Assembly: GCF_019175385.1 (NCBI RefSeq)
Contig: NC_083337.1
Span: forward strand, 169,893,713-169,957,712
Reading direction: 5' to 3'
Length of the DNA stretch: 64,000 nt
From: Lycium barbarum
Taxonomy: Eukaryota; Streptophyta; Magnoliopsida; Solanales; Solanaceae
The notes beneath the pieces were generated by a model. That model had not been told where the DNA came from and searched no databases. It worked only from the letters and a program-made list of their open reading frames with translations. A program made the position numbers and the translations under genes. Positions 46,991-58,128 of this stretch are shown here, one piece after another. The stretch's first letter is position 1, and each line of letters begins with the position of its first letter.

Positions 46991-49900
46991 TTGTTTTATC
47001 CTTTTTTCTTTTTAAACTTATTTTCAAAACACAAAAGGTTGACTTGTGCTAAAGGGGAACTGGCGGAACATCCATATTTCACACGGTCTAGAGCCAAGAA
47101 ATCAGACTCTGACTCATCACTAATCGCCTGGTTAACTAAAAGGACTCGTTCTAAAATGGAGCAAAGTTTGATCAATGCAACCACTTCATCTGAGCCATCT
47201 CTTAGTTTACCAATCACGAGTGATCCAACATCCTCTAATGAACCAGAAACACATTTGGAGATAATTGCTCGTCTGGAGCGACGAGTTGCTGAATTAAGTC
47301 ACATGTTACTTCACAACCGGTCATTTTGTCAAACGCCACCACATATGACTCCATCTCAGGGGATTCGTCAGACTTTGCCTATGCCACCTCCATTCCCAAA
47401 TTCGGACGAATTTAACCAAACAAATTACTTTACCACTTCTCAGCCAGTTCGTTCCGAACCTCTCACTCAAAATGCTCCCTTTTTGTTTACAGCCACCTCT
47501 TCAAAAGCTCAGTTCATACCGACGACACATGATGCTACCAATACGCATCAAGTTCCACCAGTATACACTTATACCACAGCTCCACCCATGACACAGATTC
47601 AAGGACAATGTCGCGCAGATGTTGATCATTATGTCGAAGTTGAAAATGAGGCACGGTCAGTTAATGATGAAATGATAAATAGAAAGCTCAAAAGTTTGGA
47701 AGATGCCATGAGAAGTTTGCGTGGACTGGGTAGTAATCAAAGCGTGAGATATGAAGAATTATGTGCATTTCCTGAGGTAGAATTGCCACCAGGTTACAAG
47801 ATCCCAAAATTTGAGAAGTTTGATGGGTCGGGAAACCCTTTCTTTCATTTGAAAGTTTATTGTGAAAAGTTGATTGGCGTAGGAAAGAATGAAGGGATAA
47901 GAGTCAAACTATTCAATCAAAGTTTCAGTGGAAAAGCCTTGGAATGGTATTCCAAGCAAGATACAACCAAATGGCGTACTTGGGATGATTTGGCAAATGC
48001 TTTTGTGGATCACTACAAGTTTCATGTTGAGATCGCTCCTGATAGAATCTCAATTACAAAGTTGCAGAAAAAGTCGATCGAATCATTTCGAGAATATGCT
48101 ATACGGTGGAGAGAAGAAGCATCTAGGGTACACCCACCCATGGAGGAGACAGAAATGGTTATTTTCTTCATTCATGCACTAGAACCGGAATACTATGAAC
48201 GTTTGGTGACAATGGGTGGAAAAACTTTTGCAGAAGTGATCAAAGCTGGGGACATGATCGAAGATGGCATTAAGACAGGGAGAATAACAAGTCTTGCGGC
48301 TTTGTAGTCTACTAGTAGGGCTATACAAATAGGTACTCTCGGAAACGGAAAGAAAAAAGAAAAGGAAGCAACCTCGGTAATGGCTTTGGGAAACACCTCG
48401 TACCGCCATCAACAACCACCACGATACCAGCCTAACGCTCCTCACTCACAATATTTCCAATATTCTCCATATCCATAAGACCAAAATTTGTCATCTTACC
48501 AACCTCAATCACCACAAATATCCTACCCTGTTTACAACACACAACCAGTACACCGAGCTCCACGACCACCAACATATCCAGCTCCACCATCACAACCTCA
48601 TCATCCAAACAATGCATCCGCACCTCGCCCAAATAAACCGTTTCGCAATTTCACACCATTGGGAGAACCACTGAGCGTTGTTTTCGAAAGACTGCAAGCT
48701 TCAGGCTTAGTATATCCTGTGGAAGGTAGAATTCCAGATCCATTACCCAGAAGCTTTGATCCCACTAAAACATGTGCATATCATTCGGGGGTAAAAGGCC
48801 ATTCCACTGATCGTTGTTACGCATTGAAGCATAAGGTTGAGGATCTTATTGAAGCAAAACAAATCACGGTCAAACCACCAACACCAAATGTGGTTAACAA
48901 TCCACTCCCGACCCATGATGGGGCCACGATAAATATGATTGGAATAGATGAAAATGTTGACGACCCAGCCGAATTTATAGTGCCTGTGGATCGTGTGGAG
49001 GATCATGATTTTGTAGCCGTTGCTTCTCCGGCTGTAGTGATAAGGGGTTGTGTGCCTGTCGAGATATTAGGAGCTTCATCAACGCCTGTGGAAGTAGTTC
49101 AAGCACCAAATCAGTTACCAGTGCTCGATACAAAAGCCGTACCATGGAATTATCAACAAACTGTGATGGAATGTCGAGGAAAGGACACGATCACTGACAA
49201 GGTTAAGACATCAGGAATGACAAGGTCTGGAAGATGCTATTCTCCAGAAGAGCTAGTTAGATTGGGGCAAGTTAAGGAAACCAATGTACCTCCCAAAAGG
49301 GTCGTGACTGAATTCGAAGCAGAAGAATTTCTGAGGAAGATTAAGGCTAGTGAGTATTCAGTTGTGGATCAGTTGAAAAAGACCAATGCTCAAATTCCTA
49401 TTCTCTCTTTGCTTTTGAGTTCAGATATGCACAGAAATGCACTGTTGAAGATCTTGAATGAAGCATATGTCCCAAGCGAAACAACTAGTGAGGCGTTAGC
49501 TGGGATGATTGAGCGCGTACTTGACAGCCATCGAATCAGCTTCGATAATGAAGAACTGCCTCCAGAAGGATGTATGCATAACAAAGCGCTCTATATAACT
49601 GTCAAGTGTCGTAACATGTTTGTGGCTAAAGTATTGATTGATGGGGGTTCTGGACTCAACATCTGTCCATTAGCAAGTCTGAAGAAGATCGGATATAATG
49701 TTAGTGAGCTCAAGACCAGTGATATGAATATTCGAGCATTTGATGGGGCTCAAAGGCGCCCTATTGGGGAAATAGAGTTGAAAGTGTTGATTGGCCCTGT
49801 TGAATTCATTATGGATTTTCAAGTACTTGATATTTCCACGACATACAACATGTTGTTAGGTAGACCGTGGATCCATTTGGCTGGGGCCGTACCATCTACT

Positions 49901-50461
49901 TTGCACCAAACTGTCAAATTCGAGTGGGATCAGCAACAAATATGTATACACGGAGAAGGGGACACGTCTTTCTATCTAGAGCAATCCACCCCATTCATCG
50001 AGGCAGAAGGAGGGTTCGACGGAGCAGCTTACCACGCTTGGGAGGTTGTGAATGTCACTAAAGAGAGTGAAGTGTGTCAAACTCAAGAGTTCAAAAGATC
50101 ATGCGCCGCAATTATGGTTGCAAAAGAAATGCTGAGAAATGGGTACCAACCTGGATTTGGGCTAGGGAAAACACTAAATGGGCGAGTTGAGCCAGTCGTT
50201 CTCTCTACGCAACAGTTTACATTCGGTTTGGGATATGAGCCAACTGAGAAAGAAGTGAAGAAAGCACGAAAGAATAAAAGGAAGGAGATTGCATTGCCAA
50301 AACCCATTCCTACCATTGATCAAACTTTGTTAAAACCTTCAGATCTTATTGTTGAAGTTGCCTATGATGATATCGTGGAAGGAGTCAAGAACCTGTTCGT
50401 GGAAGATGAAGATGATCATGCTATGATAATCAAAGACTTTGCTGAAATATTGACTTTATAG
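46991..50461 (+). pseudogene. gag-protease with G-patch, unit 2, same two nonsense codons
   Basis: Copy of the unit 1 frame, 10,649 bp further on. The translated parts (438 and 657 residues) are identical, and both interruptions are repeated (TAG 48305-48307, TAA 48476-48478). The stops therefore predate the tandem amplification. The same absence of RT and integrase applies. A third, partial copy (57641-57775) has only the first 45 codons before the breakpoint. Confidence 0.85.
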
Positions 50462-52655
50462 GCTGGTGAGCCGGGACCTGAGTTGCAAAATTGGACTTCT
50501 ATCTTAGCCCCGGTTCGCCGGGAGTTTCAGTATTTTAAGTTTAAATTTCCTTTTTGTAGTAGGCCGGAAGCATCAACTAGAACATTTAGTTCCTTTTGTC
50601 ATGTTGCCTCTATGTTTTGTTACGGCCTTTTTAAATTAAGATTCTGTCATTTTGTTTGTAACGAACTACGTTTGGCCTCACTTCCTGTTGGATACGTAGG
50701 CAGCCCACATCGGGTTCGGCCACTCTTTTCAAATCATTTCAGTATCTTTGTTTATGGTTGGAACTACGTTTGGCCTGACTTCCTGTTGGATACGTAGGCA
50801 GCCCACATCGGGTTCGGCCACTTTTTCAAAATATTTCAGTGTTTTTGTTGTATGAACGAACTACGTTTGGCCTGACTTCCTGTTGGATACGTAGGCAGCC
50901 CACATCGGGTTCGGCCACTTTTTCAAAATATTTCAGTGTTTTTGTTGTATGAGTGGAACTACGTATGGCCTGATTTCCTTTTGGATACGTAGGCAACCCA
51001 CATAGGGTTCGGCCCCTTTATTAAAAAACAAAACAAACTCAAAAATCTTTATGTTCATCACGAACTACGTCTAGCCTGATTCCTTTGGGATACGTAGGCA
51101 ACCCGAGGCGGGTTCGGCCCTTCTATTTTGAAATTTTTATCTTCGGTTTGTCCAAACATTTTTGGTTCGTATAAAATACATAAGGATTTCTATACAAGAT
51201 TTTGGTCTTCCCACCATTTAAATTCATGTGTCTTAGTATCTTGAAACTGGGACAAAGTTTTGAAATCGGTCAAATCACTTTCAAAAAATTTTCATTACAA
51301 CTTTCTCACTTTTCGATTGTTTAGAACTAAGTGTTTCCAGGACTTGAAACTGGGACAAATTTTGAAGTCGGTCAAATCACTTTCAAAACTTTCATTATAA
51401 GTTTTTACTTTTCAATTGTACAGAATCAAGCATCTCTAGGACTGAAACTGGGACAAATTTTTAGAAGTAGCATAAAAGTGGTCTTAAATAAAAGTCCATT
51501 CATATTTCTAAAAATGTGAGTAAATTCAAAAATCGAGTCTTCTTAATCATGTTACATATTAGAGCCACTAAGTATTTCCTTTCAAAGTCATCTAAATCTC
51601 ATTACTTTTATTTTCAAAATACATTTTTTTTTATAACTGAAACTCCCCGGCGAAGCAAGATATGTGGTGAGACATCGAAGAACGTGGACGCGACCGAGAC
51701 AAAAGTCAATTCAAGGGCCAAGTTCCCCGACATGCACAAGTCAACCAATTTTCTTTTAAACTCACAATTTTTCTTTGTTGAGACAGGTCCAATTAACATG
51801 AACACGGTGCATGTATTAAATTATGGGCGTGATCAAAAAGTTAACTTTCTTCAAAATGCAAATACTCTTCAGCGTGGATGCAAAGGTAGCTTATGCCGAA
51901 CGGTGGGCGTCGTTCCACTCATCACGAAATTTCAATTGCAACAGTGGACACAAGTTCATCTTCTCAACCAAGGGCTGTAAGTATAATTCTTTTAGACCCA
52001 GCTATTGATTCTTATCACTAACAGTTGTTTTAGCTCGTGACATTCATCGATGGATCGAATACATATAATCATGGACACTGACCTTGATCACCTGTTATTG
52101 GTTAGAATTCCTCAATTTCGTCATCACTTCATACATGTTCAAATCATTATCAAATTCTTTTAGAATGAAGTATGTTAATAAGATAACAAGATCGAAATAT
52201 TGCATCGTATATCAAATTGTGGGGGTTAATTATATATTTAACTTCCGTCACAACGGGACATGGATTAAGATGTGGATATCTTTTTACAATACTATTTCTA
52301 AAGTGGACGTGGATTTACATTTACATTGTGGATGCGAGCATGGAAGTGGAAATAGAATTATATTACAAAAAAAATATACATATAATTGTAGAAAGTGGAT
52401 ACAGATTTATGTTTTTGAAAGTAAAAGTGAATTTATTTTTGCGCCGTATAATGCAGACGTGAAAGTAGATGTAAATTTACTGTTGTACCGTATAATACGG
52501 ACGTCAAAGTCGACGTGGATTTATATTTTGTACCGTGAAATGCGGACGTAGATTTATATTTTGAACTGTGAAAGTGAACTTGGATTTATTTTTCTGCACC
52601 CTGAAAGTGGATGTGGATTTACATTTTTTGCACCATGGGAAGTGGACATGATATA

Positions 52656-53461
52656 GGCACCCACCTTAAAATGCGGGTATTTCAAAGTTCAAATTAGGCA
52701 CCCACCTTAGAATGCGGGTATTTCAATGTTCAAATTAGGCACCCACCTTAGAATGCGGGTATTTCAAAATTTAATTTAGGCACCCACCTTAGAATGCGGG
52801 TATGTCAATTTCAATCCAGGCACCCACCTTAGAATGCGGGTATTTCAATGTTCAATTTAGGCACCCACCTTAGAATGCGGGTATTTCAATGTTCAAATTA
52901 GGCACCCACCTTAGAATGCGGGTATTTCAAAATTTAATTTAGGCACCCACCTTAGAATGCGGGTATGTCAATTTCAATCCAGGCACCCACCTTAGAATGC
53001 GGGTATTTCAATGTTCAATTCAGGCACCCACCTTAGAATGCGGGTATTTCAATGTTCAAATTAGGCACCCACCTTAGAATGCGGGTATGTCAATTTCCAA
53101 TTTAGGCACCCACCTTAGAATGCGGGTATTTCAATGTTCAGTTCAGGCACCCACCTCCGAATGCGGGTATCTTATATTTCAAGTTCAGGCACCCACCTCC
53201 GAATGCGGGTATCTTATATTTCAAGTTCAGGCACCCACCTCCGAATGCGGGTATCTTATATTTCAGTTCAGGCGCCCACCTCCGAATGCGGGTATCTTAT
53301 ATTTCAAGTTCAGGCACCCACCTCCGAATGCGGGTATCTTATATTTCAAGTTCAGGCACCCACCTCCAAATGCGGGTATCTTATATTTCAAGTTCAGGCA
53401 CCCACCTCCGAATGCGGGTATCTTATATTTCAGTTCAAGCATCCACCTCCGAATGTGGATT
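52656..53461 (+). repeat. 41/42-bp tandem array, about 20 copies (unit 2)
   Basis: Same copy order and apparently the same sequence as the array at 42007-42812, shifted by 10,649 bp. Identity of such a fast-changing repeat between units argues for a very recent duplication. Confidence 0.88.
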
Positions 53462-54002
53462 CAACTTTTGAAACAGGGGTTGCAAGTGTAACTTCTCCAA
53501 CCCTGGCTTATTTACATATATTTCTTTATTGCTAACAATTGTTTTTAGCTGATGGCTTTTGACAATATCAAAGTTGGCATCACACATCAAATCGTGGAAC
53601 TTTTTCTTCGGCAGCGAACTGGGGCAATTCGTCGGGAAAGACAATCAGACTTCCCGACACGGGTCAAAGATCTACCTCGAACACTCGTCTCTAATCACAA
53701 GTATTCTTTTGCAATTCAATCTTCAGAATTCTCAAGTTTCTATCACAATACCCAGTGTTATCATAATTCAGCACTGAGACAATATTTTGCAAGTTTCGCG
53801 CCGATTGGGGTTCAAGTGTCGTAATTGTCCGAGAACTACACTCGACCTGATTCTCGTATAGCCCGAGATATGTAGGCAACTCAGAGACCGGAGTCCGGTC
53901 ATAATCCTCTCAAGTTTCCTTTAGCCGGGACAAAATAGGCTACTAAGTCAACGTCTTTGCCCGACAACTCTTTTCATCATTACCGGACAAAGAGGGACAA
54001 GT

Positions 54003-54147
54003 TGTTGACACCCAATTTTGTCCCGTTTCTCCTCCGAAATACCCATTTGCGCTTCTAATATTTTTTGGAAAATAAAAAATATATACTTATTAGTCTTTTA
54101 TCAATACCGCCATTGTATCATTCTATCAATTATTATTATTTACCGCA

Positions 54148-54187
<40 letters not shown>

Positions 54188-56680
54188 TATTAATATTATT
54201 ATAATTCACAATTTTTATCATTTTCGGCATTTTACCAGCTTACGCATTTATCTTTGCATAATTAAATAATAGTATTTATTTAGTGCGGATTTTCAAAGAA
54301 AAAATAATATATATTATTACACGGCTATTATAACACCATATGATTTTATTACCCGAGTCTAATAATCACACATTTTTGGTATTAAGCAATATTTTGTCAC
54401 CCTCGGTATATCATTAATTAAAATGGGTCTTTTTATCCAAATTTAGAAGCCAAACTATTTTTTGCACTCAGTCCGTACTTTGATTATTCGGATTTCAAAT
54501 CAAAGTCCAATCAACTCATAAATATTTTTTGACCAGCCTATATTTTTTTACCCTAATTTGTAGACCAGTCTGTGTTTAATTCGCTAGCTATTCTTTTAAT
54601 ACCTGGTCTAAAAATTGACCCAGTCCGCAAATGGACTGGGTCCGACTCGTTTTACTCAAAATAAGGGAACCCTTTTAGGGTTTCCCCTCATTTTCTTCTT
54701 CCGCCTCATCACCTCCTCTGCTCCGCCTCCTTCACACCTCTATCTCCTCCATCACTCCGACGCCCCATACCCCACGTTACCTCACCTACACCCATACCTC
54801 CATCTTCACCACGTGATCCCCATCACCGACACCTCTGACACACCCCACGCCGCACCACACCTGTCTCCACCATCATCATCTCCACTCGCTACTGTCACTC
54901 CCACCCATACCTCTGACACACCACGCCTCCACCACACCCTGTCCCCACGTTCCTTTGTCCGCTCCTCTCAAACACAAAACCCTAATCCATCTTATAAATA
55001 ATCCCATCTTTAGTCGTCTAGAGGGGGGGGGGGGATCGGGAAGAATCCACTCGCAAAAATGAGTTCTTGAACCCCTATTTTTTGGATCGAAAACATTCTC
55101 GAAGAACAGTTAGTTCTGTCGAAAACCCCTACCCTATTCCGTTCAAGATACGAAATCTGACACCCCCCCCCTCTGAAATAAGAGTTCTGAGTCACCCTTA
55201 AAATTTCCAAAATATCGAGTTTTATAGTGGTTTAAATCATTCAAAGACACCGAGTCCAAATATTCAGATGTTTGTTTTTCCTGTTTCGATCTGCTTGTGC
55301 CTGTTGTTGTGAATTCAAACGGCTTTGTTTCAATAGTCTTCGAGTGTAGATCTGAGGCTTTGCATCCATTTCGTTGCACCCGAAGAAGGATCATCGCATA
55401 CGAGTCCGAGAGACTCGTCCACTTCCGCATTCGATGTTGGGCTAAAACCCAACGAAATCCCCTCTCCGTGTCAGCCCAATCCGTGGCCTGCAGAAGAAGA
55501 AAAAAAAGAACTGGGCCGAAGCCCACAGCAACAGCAGTCTCAAAAAATGGGCTGGGCCCATTTGATATAATTTGCTCTTTTTTTTTTTATGTGTTTAAAA
55601 TGTATCATGCGACTAACCTTTTATTTTGTTTTTATCCTGTCGACTTAGATGAACCTTAGTGGGTTAGTTCAATATAATGAGTAGTTAACTTTAGGAAAAC
55701 TAACTATTAATTTCGTAGGTTTCGTGCTCGTTTCTTTTGTTTTATTCGTCTTTACGTCAAGACTATCTAAATACTCATAATATTTATTTTAAGAATAATT
55801 GATTTTTCAAAATAGCCTGACCATATATTTTGAATCAACAAATCATACTTTATTATACTAGGCGTTTTAAACGCTATTAACACGCAAAAAATAGAAAATT
55901 AAAGGATATTTCACAAATATGTCTTTAAGTTTTGTTCGAATTATGCACACCTTTAGCCTTTAGCCGAATGTAGTTAATAAAACATAATCTCGTTTATACA
56001 CTTCAAATGCAAAGTCAATTAATACTCCATTGTTTAGTTCGTTCAAATATTTATCGTGTAAGTTCGCATCTTCTTCTATTTTTAGGTAAATCATCATATT
56101 TTGCAAACTTCATCTTAATGCCACTTCCTTTGAAACTATTATTAACGATTATAAATTTTATTCAAAAACAGCATCCTAAGATTCCCCTTTATACAAATAT
56201 TAATCTTGTTTTCAATAGTCTCTCATATTAAGTCTTAATAACCTTTATAAGTCTTATTCTAAAAAGGCATTTAAAGTTTCTTTATACAAATTATTATATA
56301 TTTTCTGTAAATATTATTTCAACTAACATCATTTTCTTTTAAAAAACTCCAGCAATATCTTAAAGTCATTTTCTAAATTTTAAACCTCATATTTAATCTC
56401 AATTAACTAACCTAAGTTTGGTCGGATAACCGTAAGTTAACGGATTCTAAAGGATGCCTAACCCCTTCCTTTTAGGATAATATAGAGCCCTTACCTAGAA
56501 TCACATTGGTTAAGCAGACTATTAATTAAGGTTTAGTTTTAACTTGGCCTTAGTTAACCTCTAGGTGTCCTAATTCACCGTTAAATTAATTAGGTGGCGA
56601 CTCCTTAAAACAAAAGAATAAATGGGAATCACCAATACGTCATACTCCTTAAATCGACCCGGTTAAAATAGGGTGTGACA
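54003..56680 (+). repeat. LTR3
   Basis: 2,678 bp. Telo-box 54977-54985, TATAAATAA 54993-55001. The only difference I noticed from LTR2 is one extra G in the G run (12 versus 11). It is followed by internal sequence and not by flanking DNA, so it is not the original right terminus of the array. Confidence 0.92.
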
Positions 56681-57775
56681 GCTTGGCGACTCTGCTGGGG
56701 ACTTTAGGCTCTAACCATAACAACTTAGGTTAATAAATAATTTGTGGGACACTTTATTTGTTTTGCTTTATTTTCCTTATATTGTTGCTTTATATACTTC
56801 TAAATGTTTGTATTTCATTCCTTATGTGCATTTTTTCTATGTAATATGTACATTACTGCTTTCCTTAAACTGTCATTCCGTTCATATTTCTTCCACTTCT
56901 GGAAACTCACACTATCACACGTACACGCGAGGTGTGTTTTGCGCACCCGCAAATTTCTTTCGTAGAATCCAAATTTTAGGAGAGTTGGCGTATACGCGGG
57001 GTGCCCGAGTAACGGGGACCGCGTATCCTTCTCACTCGAGCAGTCCGCTTGGGAACCTTGCGTCTAGTAAACCCATTCTTAGTCTACTTAGGGTAGAGCG
57101 AAGCCAAAACCTTGTAAGGACATGCATCATTTTAAACCTAGGAGGCTTAATACCCTTGGTGTATTAAGTCCATTAGTCAACCTTACCAAATGTCCAAATG
57201 AGTCTATCACTCTAAGTGACACTTCTCAATATTTATGTGCATTATTTGAAGGACAAATACGTGGAATATGTGGACCTAGTACTCTATAGATAAGTGTTTC
57301 AAGGAAATTGACCTTTTGTTGCAGGTTGACGTGGAGCATCTAAAATTAATGGCGGAGGTTGAAGACAATTAAAAGAAATTAGTGGAGATAAAGCGTTAGA
57401 TAGCCTAGATCAACTTTAAATTGTATTATTAAACTGGCATGTAATAAATTTTTTATTTCTTGTAAATTAGTTGTAACAAGAGTTATGGAATGATACATAA
57501 AAGACACGTTTGTCCTTCAAATGTTCGTTAGGCCTACCTCTGGCATAAAGAGGTCCCTTGCATTATAAAACGCGATTTATTATGTGCAATAATATGTTTA
57601 TATGTGATACCGTATACTGATTCATTTTCCTTTTCTTTTCTTGTTTTATCCTTTTTTCTTTTTAAACTTATTTTCAAAACACAAAAGGTTGACTTGTGCT
57701 AAAGGGGAACTGGCGGAACATCCATATTTCACACGGTCTAGAGCCAAGAAATCAGACTCTGACTCATCACTAATC

Positions 57776-58095
57776 TCAGAACCTTGTTTAATGAGATGCT
57801 CTACCTCCAAATTAGGAAAACAATTCTGCAGAGCCTGATTTCCCAAACATCTGTCCAGTCTTTTAAATATACAAGCCTCATCCGATCTCCCATTCCACCA
57901 TGTGAACATACTTCCAGTAAAACCAAGATCCATCAGTTGGCAAATGTCTATACATTGTCTAAAATCCTCTGTTTCTGCAAACTGTACAGGAAGACCCCCA
58001 AATTTCTCAATGTCATCTGTAATGACATTAAAATCCCCACCCACAAGCCATGGGATGGTGATGTGTGAAGACATGTCATATAGATCCTCCCATAG
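57776..58095 (-). pseudogene. LINE ORF2 endonuclease fragment
   Basis: The minus strand from about 58,095 reads WEDLYDMSSHITIPWLVGGD then FNVI, and continues with DLGFTGSMFTWWN and IFKRLDRCLGN, the central and C-terminal motifs of the LINE apurinic-type endonuclease. It stops at the LTR-array breakpoint (57,775/57,776). The N-terminal third of the domain and ORF1 are absent, as expected of a 5'-truncated LINE. It is probably the same insertion as 30,391-32,707, with the RT part deleted. Confidence 0.8.
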
Positions 58096-58128
58096 ACACT
58101 ATTAAACTAATGCCATTTTTTAATTGGA
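58092..58128. repeat. Templated filler at the LINE/flank junction
   Basis: About 37 bp (atagacactattaaactaat then gccattttttaattgg) is identical to sequence in the nearby flank (about 29,133-29,168 in copy A and 59,073-59,109 in copy B). It is out of place here, between the LINE 5' end and the resumed PDLP flank. Confidence 0.75.

Larger units (their letters stand above)
32708..57775 (+). mobile_element. Tandem array of a non-autonomous Tat/Ogre-like Ty3 LTR retrotransposon
   Basis: Order: LTR1 (32708-35381), internal 1 (35382-43353), LTR2 (43354-46030), internal 2 (46031-54002), LTR3 (54003-56680), partial internal 3 (56681-57775, cut inside gag). The period is 10,649 bp. The internal region has a leader, gag-protease with a G-patch and then about 3.5 kb of tandem-repeat-rich non-coding DNA; no reverse transcriptase, RNase H or integrase is present. 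Large LTRs, an Arg-tRNA type primer site and 3' tandem repeats point to the Tat/Ogre lineage. The left LTR abuts the LINE; the right end is a deletion breakpoint, so no target duplication can be scored. Any movement would need a partner's enzymes. Confidence 0.85.
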
